Source of the DNA: Straminergon stramineum
Taxonomy: Eukaryota; Streptophyta; Bryopsida; Hypnales; Calliergonaceae
Reading direction: 5' to 3'
Assembly (NCBI GenBank): GCA_963920665.1
Contig: OY987265.1
Coordinates: 35,593,001-35,657,000 of the forward strand
DNA length: 64,000 bases
Below, in pieces: positions 21,669-33,403 of the stretch. Each line of letters starts with the position of its first letter. The first letter of the stretch is position 1. Under the pieces are notes generated by a model, which was not told the DNA's origin, ran no database searches, and saw nothing but the letters and a program-made list of their open reading frames with translations. The translations under genes were made by a program, and so were the position numbers.

Positions 21669-23631
21669 CTCATGCATGTTTTTTTGGGGTTGTACAATTA
21701 AATATTGACTATGGCCTTCCGCCAGTGAGTCAGTCCACAATTAGTTGAATCAAGAAGGAGCACTTTAACAATGTCTCCATCAAGCCTGTTGGAAGTTCTT
21801 TTGCAAAATGTACCACGTGCGACAAGCTTTAGTAGTTTATATTGAAATCACCAAAGGGGAGCCTCGAGTCCGTGGAGTTTATGAAGCAACGGACTGAACA
21901 TCTTAATTTGCAAGCCTCTTGCCGTTGCCTGTATGCATCTTGGTGTGAGGAGTCCAAGAGGAATCCCTTGGAAATTCTTTGTGTAATTCATGACAAAATG
22001 GATATGTCAAAGACAGCCCTTCCAAGGATGCGCGTGACAACAAAGGCCACACAAGGTCTGGGTCAAATTCCGATGAGTGTTACTGGAATGGTAGCTCATG
22101 GTCACGTTGATGGTGCATACGCGCATTATGCCCCGTCTTGCTAGCCAGGAGACTCGAACTTCACAATATCCTCATTGACTAGATTGTTTCATTGACTGGA
22201 AGGTCCACCAATTTGAGAGACTGGTGCCCTCTTCCCATATCCGCCGGCAAACCCTCTGTTTGAGGCATTATTACAAGGGTAGTCAAGATGTGTAGACTGT
22301 TTAACCCTAACAAAACCATCACCAAACATGGATCTTGCCCCCTTCCTAGAAATTTATACCTCCAGCTTGACAACTCTGCAAAGGATAACAAGAACCAGTA
22401 CCTAATGGTGTTCTTGTCCTTGTTGACTGTACGTGGTGTCTTCAAGGAAATTCAGGTTGGGTTCCTACTCGTTAGACATACTCACGAAGATATCGACGCT
22501 TATTTCAGTCATCTTTCAAAGGCCTTGAAGTCGAAGAACACTTTTGTGGTTGCTGACCTCATGAAAACCTTCATGCAATCTCAAGAAATGGCATTCATGC
22601 CAGAGTTCATACAAGAGGTGGCGGACTTCAAGTCGTTCATCAAGGATTATGTAAACAGTGGCACCGCTAGATTAATTGGATTGGGAGAAATGCATCTTTT
22701 CAAGTTCTATGTGGACAATGATGGTGTCCCCGTCATGAGATACAAAAAGTCTGTTGTTGATATACAGTGGTTACCAGCTGATAAACCATCTCTTTGCCTC
22801 TGGAAGAAAGACAGTAGTGATCAATCAAGGCTTCCCCCGGGTTGTCCAAAGCCTATTCCATTTAAGCCTATGTAGGGAAGCGAAGTTCCAAGCACGACTG
22901 GGAATCAAGAGAAGGCTGTGGAGTTGGCAAGGAAAGCTACCCTAAACAAGAATTTCATTATGGTAGGACTTGAGAAGTACCTACAGTACTGGCAAAACGG
23001 TATGTCCAAGTGTGAAGGATTTGCAACGACCTTCGGTCTATACGTGGATTATTGGAATCGCGTGTTGGGGGAACTAAAGAAATCAGTACCTGACTGTCTT
23101 CCAGAATTAGTAGAAGGCTTTTGGCTAGAACACAATTGGAGGAAGCTACTTCATGAAATCCCTCGTTAGTCATTAATGGTGAATCCTGTAGATGTCATTC
23201 TTGAAGAGGAGGACCGAGAACCGTATTGTGGCCCAGCAAATGAAGCGCCACCAAAAAGCTTCAATCTTTGGCTTGACATACGTCCAGGCTCATGGATTCT
23301 TCTTAGACCTGAAGCCCCCCCAATTTGTGATGTTTGGCAAGGAAGAGCTTTGTCCAACATGTGCAGAGTGCTAGGAGATGAGAATAACGGGAAGTTTTTG
23401 TTGTAGTACTGGAGACCGGATAACTCCGAAGCGAGTTTGGAGTTAAGGTATCAGAATTGTTGGTATGGCAAATGGGTTGTTGAGAACACTTCTCCTACAT
23501 GGGTGGATGCAAATTGTGTAGTGTATTCAAATTGGTCTAAGATAGTAGATCCAAAATCAAGGACAATTCCTAAGAAGAGTATGGAGGCTGCCTTGGTGAA
23601 TTTGAATAGGGCGAATGAGGTAGATCCTTGA
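21669..23631 (+). pseudogene. DUF7869-type transposon protein, C-terminal exon with six in-frame TAG codons
   Basis: In order it reads IKKEHFNNVSIKPVGSSFAK, a C-x2-C pair (CTTC), RRCLYASW-like CRCLYASWCEES, then VIHDKMDMSKTALPRM. After a frame change it reads LPRNLYLQLDNSAKDNKNQY, VGFLLVRHTHEDIDAYFS, FIKDYVNSG and FKFYVDNDGVPVMRYKKS. The LQLDNSAKDNKN and HTHEDID blocks are the hallmark of DUF7869 and supply acidic residues and a histidine suited to an RNase H-like metal site. The tail (KAVELARKAT, SWILLRPEAP, YWRPDNSEASLELRYQNCW) has no assignment. Stops in the restored frame are TAG at 21830, 21833, 22142, 22873, 23167 and 23404, plus TGA at 21746. The last three leave the frame unshifted, so they are point changes. 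The final stop is TGA at 23629-23631. Confidence 0.75.
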
Positions 23632-25640
23632 CTGAGTTCTATGTCCTGCTAGTAAGGTCATTGGGAGATCTCCAGATGCATTTTCTGTCTGCGCTTGTGA
23701 GGATAGGTGAGGACATGAGGTTCTTATTATACAAACCTCTTTCTAATTGTAATCAGAAAATTCAGTGGATTATTCAACAAAGTTCTGTTTGATGTTATGT
23801 GTAAATATAACACATCAAGAGATTAGGTGTAGCGTTCCAACTATTCATTTCTTCGATGTTGGAGAATGGAAACCCGGAAGCCTTAATCTATACTTAGCAT
23901 TGTATTTGGCATTGTCTTTAATTGCTCTCATTTCTTGGAAGGGAACTTGTGCATATTTGAATGAAAAGAATAATTGCATGCTTAGAAATGACAAGCATTT
24001 GTAAGTTATGAGTCAATAAGATTGTCTTTCATGCCAAATTTAGTGTTATGTCATTGTTGGGTAGGCCTACTTATATTGTACCATGTATGCATTCATCTTG
24101 GTATCTTGAATGAATGATTGACCAAATTAATAAGTGCGCTCCTCTAGACAACAATGTTGAACTTAGACTCACTTCTGACACTCACTTTCTAGACTTCCGG
24201 GGTATTGGACTTTGTTCTTCTAAGTTACTATAAATTACTTGAGGTATTTAGTTAATATTGGAGATCAATTGAAGTGTATATGGTATCCCACATTCAATAA
24301 TTGATCAATTTCTTGGGGGTGGGAGCCATATTCACTTCTATTGTTTGTCATCTGGAGATCTCTTGATAGGTAGTGTCACGTTTTCTATGTTGAACAATGA
24401 TTGGATGCAACCTTCCTTGCCATAGGGATAACTCAAGAATTCCTATCTGGAGAACTCCTGATCAAATTATAGGAATTCCTTTGCATAAGGATGTATTTGA
24501 GACACTTCTAAAGAAGATGGGCCCCAAACTATATAATTTTTTTGCTCTCCAAGCACAAAAAGTAGTCCTTAGAATTATTACAAGTATAGAATTTGGAGCA
24601 TGTGAAGCGTATATACGACTTTCTCACAGGAATTCTCCAGGTATAATTACATATACGGTAGAATTTGAAGCACATGAAACATCAATATTACTTGATTCCA
24701 TGAGATCCCCAGATATAGGTACATATAGGGTACAATTTGAAGCATGTGAAACATCAATATTACTTGATTCCAAGAGATCTCCAAATACATCAAGGAAATG
24801 GAGAGATCTCCAGATGCAACACTAACCATCTGGAGATTTTAGTAGTTTTTAATTTCTGGACTTCTCCAAAGTCCAGAAGTAGTTAAATGTGGCATAATGG
24901 TGTCTAAAATAGCTTTGTTGGATTGTTATTGCAATAAAGAGTTGGATAAACATCTTGAAGTTATTATGGCTAGGCATGATCATGTAATAGAAGACTTTGT
25001 TAAAACACATAAGCTCAAAAAAGGCATGTAGAGGAATCAATACCTTTATTCAAGGAGAAGTAACATAAACCGCAAAGAAAAATAAGGATGAATGATTTAC
25101 TTTTCAGCCATGGCCAACCTAAATGCTCTATCTCCAAAAAACTTGGTAAGCAAAATGAAAATATTACTTTTACCATACCTTTGGATCAGGGTCAGCAGAA
25201 AATAATTATTTTTAAGAAAGTTGGAAAAAAAAATGAAAGAGAGAAATTGCGAAATTCAAAAAGAATTAATTGACCAAGTTGCCATAAAAAAAAATGTCTA
25301 GTACTGGACGAAAAGGAAAATATGGAGTCCAATTACCATCTATCATCAAGAAAGTTTTTGATGGTAAAGTGAGGAAGATATATGTTTATTCTATAAGGAG
25401 ACTTAAGGGTGGAGAGGTTGCTTTTATAATGAAATCTATTGTCCATCATGAATCCTCAAAGGATATGGGACAATTTAAAGAAGAGAGCTTAACTATAGGT
25501 GGTTGAACTTCTACTAATCCTAATTGACATATCCCACATAGGTTGTTTCACCTCCTACCACCCTACTTGTATAAAGAAGTTGTCTTTCCATCTACTTTCA
25601 AGCTAAATGAATAGATTTTTTGAAATTAAATGCCGAAAGT
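23632..25640. other. Spacer with decaying palindrome copies
   Basis: Palindrome copies start at 23659 and 24349. Shorter remnants (gagatctccagatg and similar) lie between about 24440 and 24840. Tandem-like segments at 24650-24790 share gaagcatgtgaaacatcaat and ttacttgattcca. Two short plus-strand open frames (25088-25273 and 25294-25506) are not recognisable and I do not call them genes. Confidence 0.5.
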
Positions 25641-25810
25641 AGGGTTGTCACACTAGACGGACTACCTGCCTACCTATCTGTCCGATTCACCCGTCTGATG
25701 TAGTCAACACATAGTTGACTTTTTGGTAAGGTAAAAAAAGCCGACGTGGATTTACTTTGCCACCACGTGGTTGCCAACATAGACGTTAGGTGTAGACAGA
25801 AGTCGGTTGG

Positions 25811-26050
25811 GGCGTGGACGTAGATTGGTAGGGGCACGGACAGAAGACATGGCGTGGATGTAGATTGGTGGAGGAGCGGATGGAAGACATGGCGTGGATG
25901 TAGATCGATAGGGAAGTGGACGGAAGACAAGATGTGGACGTAGATCAATAGGGGTGTGGACAGAAGACAAGGTATGGACGTAGATCGGTAGGGGCGTAGA
26001 TGGAAGACAAGGCATGGACGTAGATCAGTAGGGACGCGGACGGAAGATAG
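25811..26050 (+). repeat. 40-bp minisatellite, six units
   Basis: Units start at 25811, 25851, 25891, 25931, 25971 and 26011, all exactly 40 bp, with a partial seventh. Each reads approximately ggcgtggacgtagatcggta followed by ggggcgtggacggaagacaa. It lies near the left end of the 5.49-kb element. Related ggcgtggac motifs occur inverted near its right end. Confidence 0.9.
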
Positions 26051-26525
26051 GGCGTAGACAAAAGATTGCAAAGACAAAATGACACTTTGATTTTAATTAC
26101 TTTGAAGCGCTAAATTGCTACATCCATGCATTTTTTAAGGGTGCCAAACGACTTCTCAATATATCCAAGAAGTTTGTCCAACTTCCTAGACCAATTATAA
26201 ATGGGGAATAGACTTGGTGTGGAGCTGGTGACACAACATCCACTCTCTACAAAAATTGGCGCTCTCCATTGAATGGGATTGGGAGAACAATTCTGATGAA
26301 TTGGAAAGGATGTGCCATAACTTGATCCCAATGAAGGACAAGTTCAATCAAGGAAAAAAAAATTTCTTCCAATGCTTCAATGGGCATTGAGATGAGGCCC
26401 ATCAAAAATTCAAATTTTGACCCCATCTTAAACAATTGTTTTGGGGGGTTGATGGAGTCCAAATCACCGATGACAATAGAGTTTGTATCATTGAGGATGA
26501 CAAATTAGAGATGCCCGACCTTTGA

Positions 26526-26813
26526 GTGCTGTTGCAGATATCAAAAGCAGAGTGGAGAGAAATTTTTAAAAACGATGGGATGGACTTTTTGCTTGAGCAA
26601 CGCACTCCATCAACACGTTACACTCTTCAAGAACTGCAACAATCACAAATCCTACAAGCCATATTGGAGGAAGATGGGCTAGCAAGAAGAACCCAGCCTA
26701 GTGCTCGAAGACTTCGTTTAGGATTAGACGAAGACCTAGTTGTGGAAGTGGGGACTCATGACAACATGGTTGGCCCAAACAGCACAACACACCACCCTAT
26801 GAATGTTGACTAG
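26526..26813 (+). pseudogene. Unrecognised coding remnant inside the 5.49-kb element
   Basis: A 95-codon frame with acidic, glutamine-rich composition (YTLQELQQSQILQAILEEDG, RRLRLGLDEDLVVEVGTHDN). An upstream in-frame stretch (GVQITDDNRVCIIEDDKLEM) is separated from it by a TGA. The pattern of a C-terminal tail with a stop is compatible with the end of an old transposon protein. No family can be named. Confidence 0.3.
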
Positions 26814-28944
26814 GTGTACTTCTATGTGTTGTGGTTAGTAGCAGATACAATCTAATAGAATTTAGCATTATAAAGGCACCTAAAACTTTGGCTTCACTAT
26901 TATGAACTACCTACAATTATATAGCATCCAATAGAATATTCACACAATGACCATGTCATGCCCTTTTCTAATTTTGTATTGTATGACACATATGAAATAT
27001 ATATTCACTTTTTTAAGTTTCTATCTAAATATGTACACATGTGATTTTTGAATTCACTTGTTTCATAGGTACTTAAAGAAATAATGACCCTCTTATGTTT
27101 CTTTCTTCTTTTCTAAAATCTACTTTGTATTAATTCACCTAAACAAGATTGGGTCCATTGCTAACTCATAAAACATCGTGTACAAGCACAATGTAGGCAA
27201 TTCCATGTTATCAAAATATGAATTCTACATTTTCATTACATTAAACTAGAAATTGCATATGATTTTCAAATTATTAATAAATTTTTTTGGTTTGTGCATG
27301 AAATATTCAAGAAGGATTTCACAATTCCCTTGAAGATTTTTAGAATTAATATTAGCAATCAATAAAAAAAATGAAATGAAATAAGGCTATCAAAGCATTT
27401 TTATTAATCCCTTCTTCACACATTCAACTACATGAAAAATTCCCTAAGGAAATACAAATTGAACATCCAAATGAAAAAAATAGGGAGGAAAATGCCCCCC
27501 TCCCCCCTTATAACCCCTCAATGCCCATTGCCCAACAACTATGTGACAATGAAGATTTCCAATTATACCCCTTTGATCTTTTTAGCAATCCAAAGTCCAA
27601 AATGTGCTTGAAATGTTTTATTTCAACCATACAAAAACAAAGACCACTTTGTCTACTATACAAGGAATTAATGGTGCAAATTGTTGACACTTTCATTTGT
27701 ACATTATAAATTTATAATAACTTCGGATGATTAACTTCATAGGCTAAAGAAATAGATTTTGGAACAAAAATTTAGAAAAGACAAGTAATTCTTTTTTACA
27801 CCCCAAAAACTTTGTCTTGGAATCTAAAGTGAATCTAGAAATTTCTTTTTTTTGAAATTTAAAAAATACAAAAATCTCTCAAATTTGTACTTTTGTAGTC
27901 TTCTATACATTTTCAAAATTGAAGTACAAGAAGTAAAAGGCAGAAATTCACCAAATTGGATCCAAAAAAATGAAAAAATTCGCATGAGTCAACTTTATAA
28001 AATTTCACTATTGAATGTATTGATATTATTATCATATTTCTAGCATTGACTTCAAGGGATTTGGATTCATTCTAATTATTTCTTTTTCTTTATCATAGTA
28101 GGTTGAAGATTTTATTTTCAAAATTGTCCAAAAAAATTCAAAAATTTCTCCAATTCCTGTTTATTTGTATACAATAAAGACTATAAATGTTCAAAAAATT
28201 GTTTTTTGGCATCTCTACTACTCCTTTCATTACAAAAACATTATATTTGCTCCCTTTTCCTACTAGATTATATTTCCAAAATTTATTTTGTTCTTACTTC
28301 TCACATTCAAATTTTGAAAATAAAAAAATGCAACAAGTATGTAAACTTATTACTCTAAGAGCATGAGATCCTAGTTTCTAAAATATTAAGATTTTTTTCA
28401 CCATATCAAGAATTTGCCATAAAAAATTTGAAGAAGAAACATTATGTCCACTTGGTCCTTCAAGTATGAATTCCGTCTTTACACATTCAATGACTAAATA
28501 AAAAATTCCCTAAAAGAATATAAATCTACATGCAAATTGGAAAAAATGGGGAGGAATTGGTTGTGCCCCCACTTTATCCCTTCTTCACACATTAAACAAC
28601 TAAATAAAAAGTCCCTAAGATAACATAAACTCTACACCTAAATTCCTTAAAAACAAATCGGGAAGAAAGTGCCCTCTTCTAAATCCCTTCATCACCCCTT
28701 CATTAATTAAATTAAAATCCACCTATGAGAAATAGACCTACACAACTAACACAAGTACACATCCAATTTCCGGTGTAAGAAAAATAGGAAAGTGCTACCT
28801 TCATTGGATCATCCCCCCAAATCCCTTCTTCACACCTTGAACAATTGAATAAAGAATTATTTTCAAATTATTAAATTGAAATTTTCCTACCATTTTTTCA
28901 TTTTTCCATTAAAAATTCAAGATGACAAGGGCTTGTGAGGGAGT
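26814..28944. repeat. AT-rich interior of the element with dispersed repeats
   Basis: The motif ccttcttcacacattcaac, followed by aaaaattccctaag, recurs near 27412, 28470, 28581 and 28825. The segment at about 27850-28470 is related to 62500-63090 in the same orientation. Shared blocks include accaaattggatcc and ggattcattctaattatt. No gene is supported. Confidence 0.45.
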
Positions 28945-29270
28945 AACACATGGGAAGTTAGGCCACAAGAGAGGAAATCCATTTTGCCCATGAGGCCTCA
29001 ATACTTGTGCAAGTTGTACTTTGTAAGGTGAGGTATTTAATGAGACCATTTGACCATCATGTACTTGTAGATCTTGTCTATAGTACAACAAGGGGCTGGC
29101 AATATTGAAGTGCTCCCCTCTTTCCTTGGAGAGGTTTAGGATCCTATGGCCCAAAGACCATTTGAAAGCCCTTAGAGTTTCATGTTGCGCTAGCTTCTAT
29201 GCCCATACGTCCACGCCCAACTGATGTGTCCACGCCCAAACGAAGCGTCCGTGCCCAGATGTCCACACCC
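28945..29270 (+). repeat. Direct repeat, copy 1
   Basis: It pairs with 30518-30860. Shared blocks include gaggtatttaatgag, catgtacttgtagatcttgt, gaagtgctcccctctttcct and gatcctatggcccaaagacc, followed by GC-rich tccacgccca-type short repeats. The spacing is about 1.57 kb. Confidence 0.75.
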
Positions 29271-29429
29271 GACCGATGCATTTATGCCCTAGTAGGACAG
29301 AACTAGAAAGGCCCCAACTCTTGATTTTTTCCTCTCCACGTCCCGCCTGAAAATAGATGGATTGTCTAGTTGAATAACTCACTCTTGGAAAAGATGCATT
29401 GTCTCTCTTCAAGGTTGCACCCTAGTAGA

Positions 29430-29450
29430 CCCTAAACCCTAAACCCTAGG
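29430..29450. repeat. Interstitial plant telomere-like repeat
   Basis: Contains ccctaaaccctaaaccctag, that is two to three units of the plant telomere motif CCCTAAA. It could also be a telo-box-type regulatory sequence or chance. Confidence 0.6.
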
Positions 29451-30517
29451 ACACCTAAAGCTTTATTCTTTTGTCCGAACAATTAATAGAACAAGTGCTT
29501 GAGAGGCAAAAAAGAATTCAAGAAGTTTTCAACAAACATACAATTAAAGTGTTTTCATGGTTATATTTAAACGTTCCTCATTCATTCCCTTCTTATCTAT
29601 TTTCACAAATCAGTGTTGGACCAAGTTCATGCAAGAATTAAGCTTCATTTCCGTTGAAGGTAAAAAAAAGTAAAATGAATCGATAGCCTCCCCTTTAGTC
29701 CCTTCTTTTCTATTCCCACAATTAAAAGAAAAAGTAAGCTTAGGCAAGAAATAAGATTGATTTCTATTGTGGAAAAAATAAATTAATGATTCAAGTGTTC
29801 CCTCTCCTTTTCTAGTCCCATAATTCAATGATTTTAGGTTGGGTAAGAATTAAGTTCTACTTGTATTGTTGAAAAAAAGAGATAGTTCATTAAAGTGTCC
29901 CCTTTTCATTTGTAATCCCATATTTAAATGATTTCAACTTAGGCAAGAATTAAGCTTTACTTCTTTAGTAGAAAAAAAATTTAAATGGATGAAGTCCCCC
30001 CCCCCTCCCTTCTTCTTTTGTATAAACAAAGGAAATAAATGATCAAGTGTCACCCCTTCTTTTCCAATTCTATGGAGAGGATGATCCAAGCTTAGGCAAG
30101 AAAATAATAACCTCGACTCCTACAATGGAAAAAAATGTAAATGATCGAATGAAAAAAATATTGAATGAATCAAGAGCCTCCCCATTAGTCTCTCCTTTTC
30201 TATTCCCACAATTAAATGATGCAAGCTTTGGCAAGGAATTACCTTCCCTTCGATTGTTGAAAATTTTGTTTCAATAATTCACAAGCCTTCCGCTTAGTTC
30301 CTTCTTTTGTATTCCCCAAATTAAATGAACCAAGTTAAGACAAGAATGAAGCTTTAATTTTAACACAATAGATTTTTTATTAATGAAAGTTCCCCTTTTA
30401 AGAGTCCGTTGTTCGATTGGAGATTGAAGTTGGCAAGTGCTAATGCAATGGCTTGTTCCATTTGTTTTTCAAAGAAACAAAAAAAGAGAAGAAGTTTGCA
30501 AATGGTTTTGAGAAAAC
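29451..30517. other. Pyrimidine/purine-skewed spacer within the element
   Basis: Repeated blocks of the type ccttcttttctattcccaca, then attaaatgatgcaagcttagg, occur about every 80-120 bp, so this is an old, diverged tandem or segmental repeat. No gene is supported. Confidence 0.4.
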
Positions 30518-30860
30518 AACACATGGAAAGGTTGGCCACAAGAGAGGGAAGGCATTCCCTCCCCAACTCCTTTTCAAAGTGAGGTAGGTGAGGTATTTAA
30601 TGAGGCCATTTGATTGTCATGTACTTGTAGATCTTGTCTACAATACAACAAGAGGTTGGCAGCATTGAAGTGCTCCCCTCTTTCCTTGAAGAGTTTTAGG
30701 ATCCTATGGCCCAAAGACCATTTGAAAGCCCTTGGAGTTTCCCGCTGCGCCAGCTTCCATGCCCATACGTCTACGCCGGACCAATGCATTTGTACCCATA
30801 CGTCCATGCTCAACCGATGCGTCCGCGCCCATGCATCCACACCCAACCAAAGTGTCCGCA
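30518..30860 (+). repeat. Direct repeat, copy 2
   Basis: Second copy of the segment at 28945-29270, in the same orientation. It is also followed by tandem-like cgtccacgccca motifs up to about 30960. Confidence 0.75.
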
Positions 30861-31131
30861 CCCAGGCACTTGACGTCCACGCCTGTCAGCGTCTACGCCC
30901 ACACCAGTTTGTTCCCGATTGAACTTCCATCCATACCCTAGCATCCATGCCTGGTTCCAACGTGGAATGACACATCAGTTACCTTAAGTAAATAAAAGTT
31001 ACCCTTAGAAAATTTTCAAAACGTAGAAAATCGAAGTTGGACCAATTGGACGGACCCCTCAATTGTCCAGTCCAGTTTATCCGTCCGTCCAAGATGTCTA
31101 GTGACCCTAACTCATCCGATGTGACAACCCT

Positions 31132-32231
31132 GCCCAAAAGTATTGAATTCATTTTCATATAATGTTGGATTTATAAAAATTAAATTTTAATTTGCAGAAC
31201 CTACTTTGGGAACTTTAATTAATTATTTGACAACAATGTGTCAAACTTGCCTTGAAGGTATGGTAGTCAATTAATTGCTAGGTGTCCAACTATGCATCAT
31301 GAATTGAAAGCTAGTGTTTCTATACAAAAAGAAAGAAAGAAATAATAATTATGAAAGTAAATACCACCTAGATAAGGTCAATATATAATTCTCACAAACC
31401 ATACATACTTCATTAGAGCAATATTCTTAAAGTCTTACATTTGAATGTCTTGAATGATACACTAGTAGTGATATGGTTCATAGAATACACTTCTAATGGC
31501 ACTTTGTGAATTGCTTGAACTTAAGTGCATGTGTTCTTGTGAATTGTCAAACAAAGTATTGACTCAACAAAGACATATGGTTTGTAGAAGAATCTTCTGA
31601 AATAAATTGTTGTGTACTAAGATGACACAAATTTCTTACAAAAGTGAAGTTTTAGGAAGACCTCAAGATTGGAACTTTAGCTTCGAAAATTGGACTCACG
31701 TTATCTTAGTAATGATAGCAATCAAAAGAGTAGTGATCCACCCAATCTTATGATTTCAACCTTGCATTGTACATGAAAGCCTAAGTTAAGAAAATTCCAC
31801 CCCAAAGCAAGTAAGAGCACATCAAGAATGCATTTAAAGGATGTAATATAAAGTGTAGGCAAACCAATAACATCTAGAAATTGAATAGAACGCAAATTCA
31901 TGGATGAATGGGTACAACAATCTATTACCTCATCAACAACCAATTTGTCAATTTATCTCTCCATGGCCCCTAGAGAGTGTTCAATGGGAAACTATGTGAA
32001 AGTCATGTCTTATTCTACCAAGACAAATCTCTCTCGTTCCACCGAGTTGTCAAGTCATCTTATATGTGCACTTCAACATCACCTAACAATACACTTCTTA
32101 ATGCATAAAATCCAACTTCCACAAATATGCGAAGTGTCTATAGGATTCATCCATAATTCTTAGATTTTTAATGCAAAGATTCATGTATATCAAGTTGCAA
32201 AATTTTCCAAGCATGGAAATTCAAACAAATT
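31132..32231. other. Spacer downstream of the TNL gene
   Basis: No supported feature. It lies between the 5.49-kb element and the last leucine-rich-repeat remnant. Confidence 0.5.
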
Positions 32232-33403
32232 CTAGATAGAACAATAAAATAGCCTCAAGTTCAAAAGACTTGTAAGACCCCCTAAAGTCTTGGGTAAATA
32301 CTTGATTCCTCTATTCGGGAGATTCAAGAAGTTCAAATTTAGGAGGCCTTCTAATGAAACAAGTAGATTATAAAGCTTAGAACAACCCCGCAAATTCAAC
32401 ATTCCAAGAAGCTCAATCATCCCAAAGATTCAAGTTAACTTTGGATTCCACTTCTTTGCAAAGTCAAATTGTTCAAATTGTAGAACCTCTAAATGAATTA
32501 AGAATCTTCCCAAGCTCAGAACAACCCCACAAATTCAACACTTCCAAAAGGCTCAATGATCCAAAAGGTTCAAGTAAACTCTAGATTCCACTTTCAAAGA
32601 GATTCAAGTTTTCTACATTGTATAGGCCTCCAAATGAATTAGGTGGCTTCTCAAGCTTGGAACAACCCCTCAAATCCAACTCTCCTAAAAGGCTCAATGA
32701 TCCAAAAGATTCAAATAAACTTTGGGTTCCATTTCTTTGAAGAGCCAAGTTTTTGAAATTGTAGAGGCCTCCAAATGAATCTAGTAGCTCCTCAAGTTTG
32801 GAACAACCTCCAATTGCAACACTTCCAAGAGGCTCAATGATCCAAAAGATTCCAGTAAACTTTGGATTTCACTTCTTTGGAGTTTCAAGTTTTTCAAATT
32901 GTAGAGGCATCGAAATAAATTGGGTAGATTCTCAAGCTTGGAACAACCTTCAAACTACAACACTTCCAAGAGGCTCAATGATCCAAAAGATTCATGCGAC
33001 TCTGGATTCCACTTCTTTCAAGATACAAGTTTTTCAAATTGTGGAGGCTTCCAAATGAATCACGTAGGTTCTGAAGCTCGCAACAATCCTCCAAATTCAA
33101 CACTTCTAAAAGGCTCAATGATCCAAAAGATTGAGGTAAACTTTCGATTCCACTTCTTTGGAGAGCCAAGTTCTTCAAATTGTGGAGGCCTCCAAATGAA
33201 TCCGGGAGCTTCTCAAGCTTGGAACAACTTTGCAAATTCAAGACTTCCAAAAGGCTTAATGATCCAAAAGATTCAGATAAACTTTGGATTCCACTTCTTT
33301 CAAGATACAAGTTTTTCAAATTGTGGAGGCCTCCAAATGAATCGGGTAGGTTTTGAAGCTCACAACAATCCTCCAAATTCAAGACTTCCAGGAGGCTCAA
33401 TGA
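32232..33403 (-). pseudogene. Downstream LRR remnant of the TNL gene
   Basis: The leucine-rich repeats continue past the stop at 33404-33406. First come three modules in the same frame (LPDSFGGLHNLKNLYLERSG and similar). A one-base deletion near 32996 then shifts the frame, and about five more diverged modules follow, with further stops. The last stretch, 32420 to 32232, reads CSKLYNLLVSLEGLLNLNFL, then YLPKTLGGLTSLLNLRLFYC and a stop, which looks like the original C-terminus. So the gene was once about eight modules longer. Confidence 0.75.

Larger units (their letters stand above)
25641..31131. mobile_element. 5.49-kb Mutator-like inverted-repeat element, decayed
   Basis: The left end is AGGGTTGTCACACTAGACGG. 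The right end, read inward on the other strand, is AGGGTTGTCACATCGG ... CACTAGACATCTTGGACGG. Both arms then carry gtccgtcc-type motifs and an accgtggttggcaac-like block, indicating long diverged terminal repeats. The flanks are gccgaaagt (25632-25640) and gcccaaaagt (31132-31141), a probable 9-10-bp duplication with small changes. No transposase is recognisable. The AGGGTTGT terminus resembles that of the 361-bp MITE. Confidence 0.6.

Noticed and set aside
25294..25506. 70-codon plus-strand frame starting MSSTGRKGKYGVQL
   Set aside because: Short, without a recognised family or supporting splice sites, in repeat-rich DNA.
29430..29450. Chromosome end
   Set aside because: Only two to three telomere units, inside a transposon with ordinary sequence on both sides.
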